From Flavobacteriaceae bacterium UBA7302 (GTDB taxonomy: Bacteria; Bacteroidota; Bacteroidia; Flavobacteriales; Flavobacteriaceae): a stretch of DNA of 64,000 bases. Below the pieces are notes generated by a model. The model had not been told where the DNA came from and did not search any database. It was given only the letters and a program-made list of their open reading frames with translations. Position 1 is the stretch's first letter. Every line of letters starts with the position of its first letter. The position numbers were made by a program, and so were the translations under genes. The stretch is taken from positions 297,897 through 361,896 of the forward strand of contig DKQS01000001.1 of NCBI GenBank assembly GCA_002471825.1. The letters run 5' to 3'. This document shows positions 23,283 through 33,087 of the stretch, piece by piece.

Positions 23283-25898
23283 ATGAAGTCAAGAGACGTA
23301 AGAGAAACCTTCTTAAACTTTTTTAAAGATAAGTCACACGCCATTGTTCCATCGGCTCCAATGGTCACGAAAAACGACCCTACCCTTTTGTTTGTAAATT
23401 CGGGGATGGCACCATTTAAGGAGTACTTTCTTGGCAACGGAACTCCGCCAAATCCACGAATTGCAGATACCCAAAAGTGTTTGCGCGTTTCTGGAAAACA
23501 CAACGACTTAGAGGAAGTAGGGTATGATACCTACCACCATACGCTTTTTGAGATGCTAGGCAACTGGAGCTTTGGGGATTACTTCAAGAAAGAAGCCATT
23601 GCTTGGGCTTGGGAATTACTCACAGAGGTATACGGCATTCCGAAAGATATTTTATACGTTACCATTTTTGAAGGTAGCGAAGAAGACAAACTTCCAAGAG
23701 ACGAAGAGGCTTTTAATTTCTGGAAAGAAATTGTTCCTGAAGACCGAATTCTTTTAGGAAACAAAAAAGACAACTTCTGGGAAATGGGAGATCAAGGACC
23801 TTGCGGACCTTGCTCCGAAATCCATGTAGACATTCGCTCTGACGAGGAGAAAGCCAAAATAGACGGGAAGGAATTGGTGAATCAAGACCATCCTCAAGTA
23901 GTTGAAATTTGGAACTTGGTTTTCATGCAATACAATCGAAAGGCAGACGGAAGCCTTGAGGATTTGCCGCAAAAACACATCGACACTGGAATGGGCTTCG
24001 AACGTCTTTGCATGGTACTTCAAGGAGTACAATCCAACTACGATACGGACGTCTTTACACCCATTATTCGAGAGATTGAGGCCATTAGTCACACTGATTA
24101 CGGAAAAGATCAGCAAATCGACATTGCGACCCGCGTGATTGCTGATCATGTGAGAGCGGTTGCTTTTTCAATTGCAGACGGACAGTTACCGAGTAATACT
24201 GGTGCTGGCTATGTGATCCGTCGAATTTTAAGAAGAGCCGTTCGCTACGGATTTACCTTTTTAAATCAGAAAGATCCGTTCATCTATCGTTTGGTAGATG
24301 TGCTTTCTAAAAAAATGGGGAAAGCCTTTCCTGAGTTGAAAACGCAGAAACAACTCATTGAAAATGTGATCCGCGAAGAAGAGGCATCCTTCCTAAGAAC
24401 TTTGGAACAAGGATTGATTCTTTTAAATAAAATCATCGAAGAAAGTACCTCCAAAGAAATTAGTGGAGAGAAGGCCTTCGAACTATACGATACCTTCGGA
24501 TTTCCAATTGATTTGACATCCCTAATCCTTAGAGAAAAAGGATATTCATTGGATGAAGCTGGTTTTCATGCGGAAATGAAAAAACAAAAAGAACGATCTC
24601 GTTCTGCCAGTGAATCATCCACAGACGATTGGACCATTGTAAATGACAGCAATCAAAATGATTTTATTGGTTATGATCACCTGAATGCAGATATCCACAT
24701 CACCAAATACAGAAAAATCACCTCCAAAAAAGATGGAGATCAATACCAATTGGTGTTTGATGTGACTCCTTTTTATCCAGAAGGTGGTGGTCAAGTGGGC
24801 GACAAAGGATACTTGGAAGATACCAACGGGGACGTAGTTTACATTCTAGATACCAAGCGAGAAAATAACCTCATCGTGCATTTCACCAAAAATTTACCTA
24901 AAACTTTAGACGGATCGTTTAAAGCAACGGTAGACGCGAAACAACGTGAGAGAACAGCTGCCAATCACACCGCTACGCACCTTTTACACCAAGCGTTGCG
25001 CGAGGTTTTGGGCACCCATGTTGAACAAAAAGGAAGTGCCGTTCATTCCAAGTATTTGCGTTTCGATTTCTCTCACTTTTCAAAAATGACGGTGGAGGAG
25101 TTGCGCGATGTAGAAAACTTCGTAAATGCTAGAATTGAAGGAAAATTACCTTTGATTGAAAAACGAAATATCCCGAAAGAAGAAGCCCTTGCAGAAGGCG
25201 CGATGAGTTTATTCGGAGAAAAATATGGCGATACCGTACGTTCCATTCGATTTGGACAATCCATTGAACTTTGTGGTGGAACCCATGCTAAGAACACGGG
25301 TGACTTATGGCATTTTAAAATTAAGTCAGAAGGAGCTGTTGCAGCCGGAATTCGAAGAATTGAAGCCATTACTTTGGATGCAGTAAAAGACTTTTACTTT
25401 GATCACAATAGACAATATTTTGAAATGCGCGATTTGCTGAATAATAGCAAAGAGCCTGTGAAAGCCCTTCAAAATTTGCAAGACGAAAATGCAAGTTTGA
25501 AGAAACAAATTGAAGAGCTGTTACAAGAAAAAGCCAACCGAGTTTCAGAACAGATTGAATCGGAATTGCAAGAAGTAAACGGTGTAAATTTCCTAGCTAA
25601 AAAGGTGGATTTGGATGCGAATAGCATTAAGAACATGGCCTTCAAATTGGGGAACAAGTTCGATAATTTATTCATTCTATTTGCGACCTCTCCAGCACCC
25701 GGAAAAGCCTTATTGACCTGCTATATTTCCAAAGAATTGGCAGCGGAAAGAGATTACAATGCCGGTCAGGTTGTTCGAGAATTGGGGAAACTAATTCAAG
25801 GTGGCGGTGGTGGTCAAAATTTCTTTGCCACGGCCGGTGGAAAAAATCCAGATGGCATTCCACAAGCCTTGCAAAAAGCCAAAGACTTTATTGGATAA
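23283..25898 (+). CDS. alaS: Alanyl-tRNA synthetase
   Basis: The 871-residue protein has the full bacterial AlaRS layout. The class II catalytic core begins with DVRETFLNFFKDKSH and includes FVNSGMAPFK and CLRVSGKHNDLE. The tRNA-recognition region includes GAGYVIRRILRRAVRYG. The editing domain carries the zinc motifs HTATHLLH and CGGTHAKNTGD. The C-terminal coiled coil and C-Ala domain end with GGGGGQNFFATAGGKNP. Length and motifs are normal, with no sign of truncation. It diverges from the M23 peptidase gene. Confidence 0.98.
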   Translation: MKSRDVRETFLNFFKDKSHAIVPSAPMVTKNDPTLLFVNSGMAPFKEYFLGNGTPPNPRIADTQKCLRVSGKHNDLEEVGYDTYHHTLFEMLGNWSFGDYFKKEAIAWAWELLTEVYGIPKDILYVTIFEGSEEDKLPRDEEAFNFWKEIVPEDRILLGNKKDNFWEMGDQGPCGPCSEIHVDIRSDEEKAKIDGKELVNQDHPQVVEIWNLVFMQYNRKADGSLEDLPQKHIDTGMGFERLCMVLQGVQSNYDTDVFTPIIREIEAISHTDYGKDQQIDIATRVIADHVRAVAFSIADGQLPSNTGAGYVIRRILRRAVRYGFTFLNQKDPFIYRLVDVLSKKMGKAFPELKTQKQLIENVIREEEASFLRTLEQGLILLNKIIEESTSKEISGEKAFELYDTFGFPIDLTSLILREKGYSLDEAGFHAEMKKQKERSRSASESSTDDWTIVNDSNQNDFIGYDHLNADIHITKYRKITSKKDGDQYQLVFDVTPFYPEGGGQVGDKGYLEDTNGDVVYILDTKRENNLIVHFTKNLPKTLDGSFKATVDAKQRERTAANHTATHLLHQALREVLGTHVEQKGSAVHSKYLRFDFSHFSKMTVEELRDVENFVNARIEGKLPLIEKRNIPKEEALAEGAMSLFGEKYGDTVRSIRFGQSIELCGGTHAKNTGDLWHFKIKSEGAVAAGIRRIEAITLDAVKDFYFDHNRQYFEMRDLLNNSKEPVKALQNLQDENASLKKQIEELLQEKANRVSEQIESELQEVNGVNFLAKKVDLDANSIKNMAFKLGNKFDNLFILFATSPAPGKALLTCYISKELAAERDYNAGQVVRELGKLIQGGGGGQNFFATAGGKNPDGIPQALQKAKDFIG

Positions 25899-25960
25899 TT
25901 AAACCATTCCAAGCTTTTACGGTCTAAATAGGAGTAATCAAATAATTTGTATTTTTACTC

Positions 25961-27568
25961 ATGCCTTATTTAGATGCGTATCAGGGAAGTTGGACAGAAA
26001 AGGAAATAAGACATCTCCTCAGAAGAACTACTTACGGAGCTACCCAAAGTATGGTATCAGAATGCCTTGGGTTGGGATTGCAGAGTACCATTGACAAATT
26101 ATTTGAAGATCTTCCAGAAGCTCAACCACCCCTAAAATATCAATTTGACGGGAACGGACGCGATCAAGTAAACGATCCGGATGCCGATTATGGGGAAACT
26201 TGGGTGAATGGAGATCCGGTACCTAATGTGGGTTCCAATCAGGAACAAGCTCGCATCATTAATGCAAGAAAACGATCGCTTTACGCTTGGTCTTTTTTGC
26301 AGATGACCACATCACATATCAATATTCGCGAGAAACTTACCCACTTTTGGCACAACCATTTTGTTGCGGTAAATCAGAATCCGCATATTGAGTATTACTA
26401 CTACAAACTAATCCAATCGCAAGCCCTTGGCAACTTCATTCAGTTGACAAAAGACATGACGATTAACCCGAACATGCTTTTGTATTTGAGTGGGGCTTTG
26501 AATAGCAAATTTGCACCGAATGAAAATTACTCTCGTGAGCTCCTAGAACTCTTCACTGTTGGAAAGGGAGTTGATGTTGGACAAGGTGATTACACCAATT
26601 ACACGGAAGACGACGTCGTTGAAATGGCCAAAGCTTTAACGGGCTGGCGCGTTCAAAATGCTGTAAGCGGAACCTTTATTCCGAATAGACATACCGAAGG
26701 AACCAAAACACTCTCGCACCGTTTCAACAATGCTGAACTTGCCGAAAATGGTGAAGATGAATACAAAGACCTGATTGACCTGATTTTTCAACAGGACGAA
26801 TGTTCGCGATTCATCACTCGTCAATTGTACAAATGGTTTGTAAAAGATGTAATTGATGCAGATATTGAAACGAATATCATTGAGCCATTGGCAAAAATCA
26901 TCAGGGAAAACAATTATGAAATTGTTCCGGCATTAAAAGTACTTTTTGCTTCACAACATTTCTATGAAAATGTGTTTTGCATGGTAAAAAGTCCGATTGA
27001 TTTGATTATGTCTGGAACCAAATCGCTCCTACTTTCAAATCCGACTACATCAGTAAAAGATGCCTACGAATATGCCTATGTATTGTATTTGGTATGTAAC
27101 GAATTAGAACAAGGTTTGTTTAACCATCCAGATGTTGCCGGTTGGAAGGCTTATTACCAGGAGCCCCTGTTTTACAAGACCTGGATCAATAATTACTTGC
27201 TTCCTAAGCGAATGGACTACTGCAAGGTTTTGGTAACTGGAGGATCCATGAGCATTGATAATGTCACTTTTGACATACCACCACTCATTCCGGTGTTTAG
27301 TTTTATTGCAGACATCAACAATTCGATTGACCCCAATGTACTCATCAGGGAGTTGGCAAACCGGATGTTCAATTATCCAATTTCTGATGCTCAACTTGAA
27401 AACCTCAAAGAAATATTAATTCCGGGGCTACCTGATTTCGAATGGACGGTGGAATATGGAGACTACCTAAATAATCCAGGAGACAATGCCCTCCGCATTT
27501 CGGTAGAAAACAAACTTCGTAACTTGATAGGAACCATGGTTCAAATGTCTGAATTTCAAATAATGTAG
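25961..27568 (+). CDS. DUF1800 family protein
   Basis: The 535-residue protein matches DUF1800, with HLLRRTTYGAT near the start, LTHFWHNHF(VAV), the run NYSRELLELFTVGKG, and DVVEMAKALTGWR. No signal peptide is visible in the chosen frame, although its partner is exported. DUF1800 genes are nearly always followed by DUF1501 genes, as here with a 2-base gap. The biochemical role of the pair is not established. Conserved His, Arg and Glu residues in the central motif suggest a metal or cofactor site, but this is inference. Confidence 0.93.
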   Translation: MPYLDAYQGSWTEKEIRHLLRRTTYGATQSMVSECLGLGLQSTIDKLFEDLPEAQPPLKYQFDGNGRDQVNDPDADYGETWVNGDPVPNVGSNQEQARIINARKRSLYAWSFLQMTTSHINIREKLTHFWHNHFVAVNQNPHIEYYYYKLIQSQALGNFIQLTKDMTINPNMLLYLSGALNSKFAPNENYSRELLELFTVGKGVDVGQGDYTNYTEDDVVEMAKALTGWRVQNAVSGTFIPNRHTEGTKTLSHRFNNAELAENGEDEYKDLIDLIFQQDECSRFITRQLYKWFVKDVIDADIETNIIEPLAKIIRENNYEIVPALKVLFASQHFYENVFCMVKSPIDLIMSGTKSLLLSNPTTSVKDAYEYAYVLYLVCNELEQGLFNHPDVAGWKAYYQEPLFYKTWINNYLLPKRMDYCKVLVTGGSMSIDNVTFDIPPLIPVFSFIADINNSIDPNVLIRELANRMFNYPISDAQLENLKEILIPGLPDFEWTVEYGDYLNNPGDNALRISVENKLRNLIGTMVQMSEFQIM

Positions 27569-27570
27569 CC

Positions 27571-29145
27571 ATGAGTAGTAAGAAATTAAATAGACGCGAT
27601 TTTATTCGATTGAGCTCCTTAGCCTCTGCCTCGCTACCCATTGCTCTTAGTGGTTATCCATTGTTCGCGAATGAGAAACCTTCGAATCTAAGTTTTGATT
27701 CCGATAATGACAATGTGTTGGTACTGGTGCAATTGCAAGGAGGTAATGACGGACTGAATACTATTTTCGATTTGAACCAATATGACAACTTGCAGAACGT
27801 TAGGTCGAACATCATCATTCCAGAAAACCAACTGCTCAGCATCAATGCAGACACAGCGCTTCATCCAAGTATGATGGGAATGCAAGGGGTTTGGGAAAAA
27901 GAGAAATTATCCATTATTCAAAACGTTGGGTATCCCAATCAGAATCGATCCCACTTTCGATCTACCGATATTTGGCATACGGCATCTGATGCAGACGAAT
28001 TTATTGCTACAGGATGGTTAGGGAGGTATTTCTCTTTACAAAATGACCAATTCCCAACAGGATATCCGAATGACGATCATCCACATCCTTTTGCCATTAC
28101 CATTGGCAAGATCGTTTCTGAAACTTGTCAGGGTACCAATGCCAATTTCTCAATGGCCTTGACTGATCCTGAAAACCCAGGTACGGCCAGCGTGTTTGAC
28201 AGTTCCAATTTACCTAACAATTGTTATGGTGATGCCTTGCAATTTGTCAATGATATTGCCAAACAGACCAATGCCTATGCTTCGGTAATTACGGACGCAG
28301 CATCCCAAGGAAACACACTTTCAACGAAGTATACCGATTCGGATTTAAGTGAGAAACTAAAAAATGTAGCCCGATTGATTGCAGGGGGGTTACAAACCAA
28401 AGTATACATCGTTCAGCTTGGCGGCTTCGACACACACGATAGTCAAGTTATTGATGGCAATAACAGTGTTGGTATTCACGCAAATTTATTGCAAGAATTT
28501 TCGGATGCTATTGCGGCTTTTCAAGACGATTTGGAGCTATTGAACATAAGCAACCGAGTAGTGGGAATGACCTATTCTGAATTCGGACGTCGAATTCGTT
28601 CCAACGGTGCTTTGGGGACTGATCACGGTACAGCAGCCCCAATGTTTTTATTTGGCGATTGTGTGAACAATAAGATTTTAGGCGATGCTCCCGAAATTGA
28701 TACTCAGGTAGATCAGTTTGAAGGCGTGCCCATGCAATTTGATTTTAGAGATGTATACAGAACCATTATTACCGATTGGTTGGGTGGAACAACAACAGAC
28801 GCCAATACGGTATTATTCCGAAATTTTAATGCCTTGGATGTATTCAAAGCCGGCTGTAATGCGTCCCTATCAACACACACATTTAATACAACGGAACTTG
28901 ATCTAAAAGTATATCCAAATCCGGCTGCCAATTACCTGAACATTGAATTTTTTGGATACGACCGTAATGTTAAAATTACTTTATTCAACAGTCTTGGAGC
29001 AGTAATGAAAACCATCACCAACAAAGAGTATTCGAGTACGAAACATGCCATTCAAATCGATATCTCCAACTTGGCTACGGGTAACTATTTTATTCATTAC
29101 CAAAGCAACGGAATCTCAAAAACTAAGAAATTAATTAAGTATTAA
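27571..29145 (+). CDS. DUF1501 family protein with Tat-like signal and T9SS sorting domain
   Basis: The 524-residue protein starts with a twin-arginine-like signal (NRRDFIRLSS then a hydrophobic run, residues 7-32). The DUF1501 domain (about 45-430) belongs to the sulfatase/alkaline-phosphatase-like superfamily, with QLQGGNDGLNTI, LQNVGYPNQNRSHF, LGGFDTHDSQ and YSEFGRRIRSNG...DHGTAAPMF. The last 80 residues (445-524) are a type IX secretion sorting domain beginning VYPNPAANYLNIEF and ending in a basic tail. It should reach the cell surface or be released. The pairing with DUF1800 is standard; the combination of Tat-like and T9SS signals is unusual. Confidence 0.93.
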   Translation: MSSKKLNRRDFIRLSSLASASLPIALSGYPLFANEKPSNLSFDSDNDNVLVLVQLQGGNDGLNTIFDLNQYDNLQNVRSNIIIPENQLLSINADTALHPSMMGMQGVWEKEKLSIIQNVGYPNQNRSHFRSTDIWHTASDADEFIATGWLGRYFSLQNDQFPTGYPNDDHPHPFAITIGKIVSETCQGTNANFSMALTDPENPGTASVFDSSNLPNNCYGDALQFVNDIAKQTNAYASVITDAASQGNTLSTKYTDSDLSEKLKNVARLIAGGLQTKVYIVQLGGFDTHDSQVIDGNNSVGIHANLLQEFSDAIAAFQDDLELLNISNRVVGMTYSEFGRRIRSNGALGTDHGTAAPMFLFGDCVNNKILGDAPEIDTQVDQFEGVPMQFDFRDVYRTIITDWLGGTTTDANTVLFRNFNALDVFKAGCNASLSTHTFNTTELDLKVYPNPAANYLNIEFFGYDRNVKITLFNSLGAVMKTITNKEYSSTKHAIQIDISNLATGNYFIHYQSNGISKTKKLIKY

Positions 29146-29177
29146 AATCCGTACTTTTAGGCTTCCAATTACTTCCT

Positions 29178-30131
29178 ATGAAGCTGCAAACCAAAGTAGA
29201 TTTTGAACAACCTTGTGAAAATTTGATTGATTACCAATCGAAGGTTTTCTCTATTGGATCCTGCTTTAGTGTAAATATTGGAAACAAGCTTTCCTATTTC
29301 AAATTTGACATTCTTCAGAATCCGTTTGGCATTCTTTTTCATCCTTTGGCGATTGAAAATTTTATAGGTCGAAGCTTGTCGAATAGGCTTTATACACTCG
29401 AAGACATCCAACAGTTGAACGGACAGTTTTTCAGTTTTGATGCCCATTCAGAAATGAATCAATTGGACAAATTCATCTTACTTGAACAGCTCAATAAAGC
29501 CGTGAAACGGGGAAATCATCAATTGCAAAAAGCCTCACATATCCTCATCACTCTAGGTACAGCTTGGGTATACCGACATAAAACCACCAACCAAATCGTG
29601 GCCAATTGTCATAAGGTTCCTCAAAAACATTTTGACAAAGAACTTCTCAGCATTGAAGCCATTCAACAAAGCTTGACAAAAATTACAGCTGCTATTCACG
29701 CAAAGAATCCTAAAGCCGAATTGATTTTTACCGTGTCTCCTGTTCGTCATATTAAGAATGGAGTGATTGAAAACAATCGAAGCAAATCAAATTTGATAAG
29801 TGCAGTCCATAATGTTGTTGAACACACAAAATCCTTGCACTACTTTCCCTCCTATGAAATTCAAATGGATGAACTGCGTGATTATCGGTTTTACGAGAAT
29901 GACATGATTCACCCCAGTAATTTGGCTATCGAATACATTTGGGCGATTTTTAAAAGCAAATGGATTGATTCCAAAGTCTTCTCTACAATGACTGAAATCG
30001 ATTCCATTCAAAAGGGCCTTGCCCACAAACCTTTTCAAGAGAATTCCGAAGCGCATCAAAAGTTCAAAACAAAACTTTCGGTGAAAATTAATCGAATTCA
30101 ACAGCAATTTCCATACATCAATTTCGAGTAA
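29178..30131 (+). CDS. GSCFA domain protein
   Basis: The 317-residue protein begins with the family signature: a VFSIGSCFSVNIG run (residues 24-36) containing the name-giving GSCF. It continues with NPFGILFHP, ILITLGTAWVYRH and FTVSPVRH, and ends with NDMIHPSN. The order of the Ser/Gly block, the Gly-Thr-Ala block and the Asp-x-x-His block (DMIHPS) recalls SGNH-type esterases, so hydrolase activity is plausible. No signal peptide is seen. It follows the DUF1501 gene by 32 bases on the same strand and may be cotranscribed. Confidence 0.92.
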   Translation: MKLQTKVDFEQPCENLIDYQSKVFSIGSCFSVNIGNKLSYFKFDILQNPFGILFHPLAIENFIGRSLSNRLYTLEDIQQLNGQFFSFDAHSEMNQLDKFILLEQLNKAVKRGNHQLQKASHILITLGTAWVYRHKTTNQIVANCHKVPQKHFDKELLSIEAIQQSLTKITAAIHAKNPKAELIFTVSPVRHIKNGVIENNRSKSNLISAVHNVVEHTKSLHYFPSYEIQMDELRDYRFYENDMIHPSNLAIEYIWAIFKSKWIDSKVFSTMTEIDSIQKGLAHKPFQENSEAHQKFKTKLSVKINRIQQQFPYINFE

Positions 30132-30212
30132 GTAAAATATAGGGCATCTGCCTTATTGAATCAAAATCACACTTTTATGACTTTTGGAACTGAACTTTAA
30201 ACTTCTGTTCTT

Positions 30213-32027
30213 ATGAAAACTTTACTTCAAAAAAACATGTCGGTTTTGGCTATTTTGCTTTTTCTAGCTCCAGTCCTATTCGGACAAAAAGCCGAAAAAC
30301 CAGACAACGCATTTAACAACTTAGGTTCTATCAAATGGATGAAAATGTCTGATCCTGGAACCTTAATTGTATCCACTTCAAATGGTATTTATGGAATTCG
30401 ACCCAACGAATCGAAAACAACCTTTCTTTTTGACCAACGGAAAAACATCAAAGAAGACAACTTTAAGTTGCAACCAGGAACTCCTTATGCCATGTTCATT
30501 GCAAACGGATTAAAGGGAGTTACGTTCGTGATTGATATTGTATCAGGCAAAGTCCTATTCGATTCCAAGTCAAAAGATTTTACCTTTATCACAAGTCGCG
30601 ACATCATTCTTCCAGAGAACAAACTAGTCGTTAGCGGCATGCGAAAAATCAAAGGAAAAGCAGGTCAGCGCTACTCCATTGCCGTTTTTGATTTGGCCAC
30701 CGGTAATGAAGAACACACCATTCCTCAAAAGGGAAATAACAATGTGACCGGATCACCAGATATGTTGAACGGGAATCTATACATCCCAAGAAATAAGGGT
30801 GTTGATTGCATCAATTTGGCTTCTGGGAATACCCTCTGGACAGCCGATATCAAAAAGGCTACTTCTATAGAAGCCAGTGAAGATGCCATATATGCCTATC
30901 AAAAATCAGCGAATCTTAAAAACACAACTATTTACAGAATTAACAACAATGGAAGTCTTTCTTGGAAGGACGGAAACAAACTGAAAGGGCAAGTGCGTCA
31001 AACCGAATTCCTTTCAAACGGGATTGCCGTTTTAACCGATGTTTATGGAAAGAATCCGCAATCAAAAATCTACTTCATTGATGCCAATTCAGGAGAAGAT
31101 TTGTGGGACAAAGCTCCCAAAACAAAAGGTCTTGTGAGTCATTTTTACACAGAGGACGACGGAATTATTTTCGGCGTTGCAAGTGGTGGAATCAATAAAA
31201 TCAAATACGACGGAACTCCATTATGGAGAAAACCTCTGAAAACCGGACCTAGCATCAGTACATTGGCGAGAACCGAATCTGGAATTCTGTACATCACAGC
31301 AAAAGACGCTGATATCATCGATGAGAACACTGGTGAGTCGGTATTTGGCAAAAAACTAAAATACAAACAATCGAAAAGCGTTGCTTCTGCTTATGATGCT
31401 CAAAACAAACGATTTTTACTAAGCTGTAGCGATGGCTTGTACTCCATTGATGGAAGTTCAGGAAAATACGAACTAATTGCTAGTCCGAAGTTCAAAGAAA
31501 AGGAGATGCCTACAAAAATTGAACTTAGGAACGGAAATATTTTACTCTCAGCAAGCCAAAATATGATGTTGCTTTCTCCAGAGGGAAAAGAAATGTACCA
31601 TACTCACTTTAAATCGCCTACAAAAAGTACTTTTATGAAGATTCTATCTGGAGCTTTGGCGGTAACCTCTATGGCCGTATCCACGAGTGCAGCTTTCCGA
31701 GCAGGTGCTAATAAAAACTCTATTGGAAATTACAATTCTTACGGCGCTCAAATGGACAGTTACTCAAAAGGTTTTGCACAAATTGCTGGCGCCTCCTTTA
31801 GTGCCATGAGCAAGCGATTTAAAGCATCAGCCCAAACTCAGAATGAGAATTTTATTCTTACCAAACTGAGCTCTGGTGTTGGGTTGGTAAAAATCGATAA
31901 AGATTCCGGTGAAAAAACCAAGGAGATATTATTGAAAGACAAAAAACCAACCTACATTGTGGATGAAATGGAGCGTATACTCTATTATCAAGCCAGTAAA
32001 AATAGTATCTACGCCTATAAGATTTAA
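30213..32027 (+). CDS. Exported PQQ-like beta-propeller protein
   Basis: The 604-residue protein has a signal peptide (hydrophobic run near 10-24, ending LFGQ). Repeated PQQ-type blades follow, such as VDCINLASGNTLWTADI, IYFIDANSGEDLWDK and LYSIDGSSGKYELI, so residues about 30-460 and 550-604 probably form one propeller. Between them (about 475-545) lies an unusual Ala/Ser/Gly-rich segment with AFRAGANKNSIGNYNSYG and a hydrophobic stretch. No quinone-ligand or catalytic residues are identifiable, so a binding or scaffold role is likelier than dehydrogenase activity. A strong hairpin terminator follows the gene. Confidence 0.82.
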   Translation: MKTLLQKNMSVLAILLFLAPVLFGQKAEKPDNAFNNLGSIKWMKMSDPGTLIVSTSNGIYGIRPNESKTTFLFDQRKNIKEDNFKLQPGTPYAMFIANGLKGVTFVIDIVSGKVLFDSKSKDFTFITSRDIILPENKLVVSGMRKIKGKAGQRYSIAVFDLATGNEEHTIPQKGNNNVTGSPDMLNGNLYIPRNKGVDCINLASGNTLWTADIKKATSIEASEDAIYAYQKSANLKNTTIYRINNNGSLSWKDGNKLKGQVRQTEFLSNGIAVLTDVYGKNPQSKIYFIDANSGEDLWDKAPKTKGLVSHFYTEDDGIIFGVASGGINKIKYDGTPLWRKPLKTGPSISTLARTESGILYITAKDADIIDENTGESVFGKKLKYKQSKSVASAYDAQNKRFLLSCSDGLYSIDGSSGKYELIASPKFKEKEMPTKIELRNGNILLSASQNMMLLSPEGKEMYHTHFKSPTKSTFMKILSGALAVTSMAVSTSAAFRAGANKNSIGNYNSYGAQMDSYSKGFAQIAGASFSAMSKRFKASAQTQNENFILTKLSSGVGLVKIDKDSGEKTKEILLKDKKPTYIVDEMERILYYQASKNSIYAYKI

Positions 32028-32037
32028 GCTAATTCTT

Positions 32038-32090
32038 TCAACCGTTTTTAGGACTATCAATTTCTAAAAACGGTTGATTCTTTCTTTTCC
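32038..32090 (+). terminator. Intrinsic terminator after the propeller gene
   Basis: A 14-bp perfect stem pairs TCAACCGTTTTTAG (32038-32051) with its complement at 32064-32077 across a 12-base loop. A T-rich tail runs to about 32088. It separates the propeller gene from the next small gene. Confidence 0.8.
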
Positions 32091-32159
32091 TACTTCGAAT
32101 TTTTTATGAAGTAGAAAAATAATCCTAAATTGAAATCACTCAATCTTAACGATTTACAC

Positions 32160-33071
32160 ATGAAAAAAACCGTTTTTATCTTTTTTGCATTTTTACTGAC
32201 CATTCAACTCGGTGCTCAAGACAATCCGTATTCACTTTCTTATCAAGGTCTTCATAAAGACGTTCGAGAAGTTACCGGAGTATTTTACTTTCTTGATTCG
32301 AAAAGTGGAGAATTTGCAAAAAAATCCTTCAACAGATCAATTTACAATGATTTAGGCTTGGTGGTAAAATCTCAAACGTATAGCAAAAGTTCTTACCGTA
32401 AAACTGACACCATAACCAGCGTATATAATTACAATGCAGCTAACAAGTTAATTTCCATTATCAATGTGAGTAAAAAGAAAAGTAAATACGGTTCTGATCT
32501 CTATTTAATGTATGATGAAAAAGGTTATCTCATACGAACCGAAGCGCGTTTCTTTGATGGTCGAATTTTTTACAATACCTACAAAAACGATGCAGAAGGA
32601 AGAATGATTGAGAAGTTGGATTACAATGATCGAAAGAAATTGACTGCTAAAACCACAGTTTCCTACAATGGAAATGCTAAAAAGGAAGTCCGAACCACTT
32701 ATGATCGAAGAAACGGGAACGTTCGTGCAACCATTCGCAGTAACTTTATCAATAACAAGCGTCAAAATCGCAGTTCATCGGGTAAATTCTCAGGATCAAC
32801 AACAACTTATTCATATGATAAAAATGGGAATTTAAAGGAATCTATCACCACTGGGAAAAGAAACGCAACCACAAAAAATTATTATGCTTACGACGATCTT
32901 TCGAACTGGATCAAGTGGATATCCATCAGTGATAGAAGTGAACAAATCAGTTTCCGTAAGATTGTTTTTAAAGACGGTTCTACTGCGGGAGGTCTGAACT
33001 TTGACCCCGTTTTTGCCAAGAAGTATTCCAATCAAAAAGAAATTAAAGTCTTGCCATCTGCAAGCAATTAG
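32160..33071 (+). CDS. Exported YD-repeat-like protein
   Basis: From the ATG at 32160 the 303-residue protein begins with a clear signal peptide (MKKTVFIFFAFLLTIQLGAQ). The open frame extends to 32130, but that would add ten residues in front of it. The mature part contains loose repeats of a Tyr-x-x-x-Gly-x-Leu type (YDEKGYLIRTEARF, YKNDAEGRMIEKLDY, YSYDKNGNLKESIT). These resemble RHS/YD repeats but are too few for a toxin shell. No enzymatic motif is seen. It may be a periplasmic or surface protein; function is unknown. Confidence 0.8.
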   Translation: MKKTVFIFFAFLLTIQLGAQDNPYSLSYQGLHKDVREVTGVFYFLDSKSGEFAKKSFNRSIYNDLGLVVKSQTYSKSSYRKTDTITSVYNYNAANKLISIINVSKKKSKYGSDLYLMYDEKGYLIRTEARFFDGRIFYNTYKNDAEGRMIEKLDYNDRKKLTAKTTVSYNGNAKKEVRTTYDRRNGNVRATIRSNFINNKRQNRSSSGKFSGSTTTYSYDKNGNLKESITTGKRNATTKNYYAYDDLSNWIKWISISDRSEQISFRKIVFKDGSTAGGLNFDPVFAKKYSNQKEIKVLPSASN

Positions 33072-33087
33072 TAAAATTCGATTCATC

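Noticed and set aside
32160..33071. RHS-type toxin
   Set aside because: There are only a few loose YD-like repeats, no core domain, no toxin tip and no immunity gene.
33001..33087. Longer start of the small two-helix membrane protein
   Set aside because: It lies within the preceding gene and has no signal or domain of its own.
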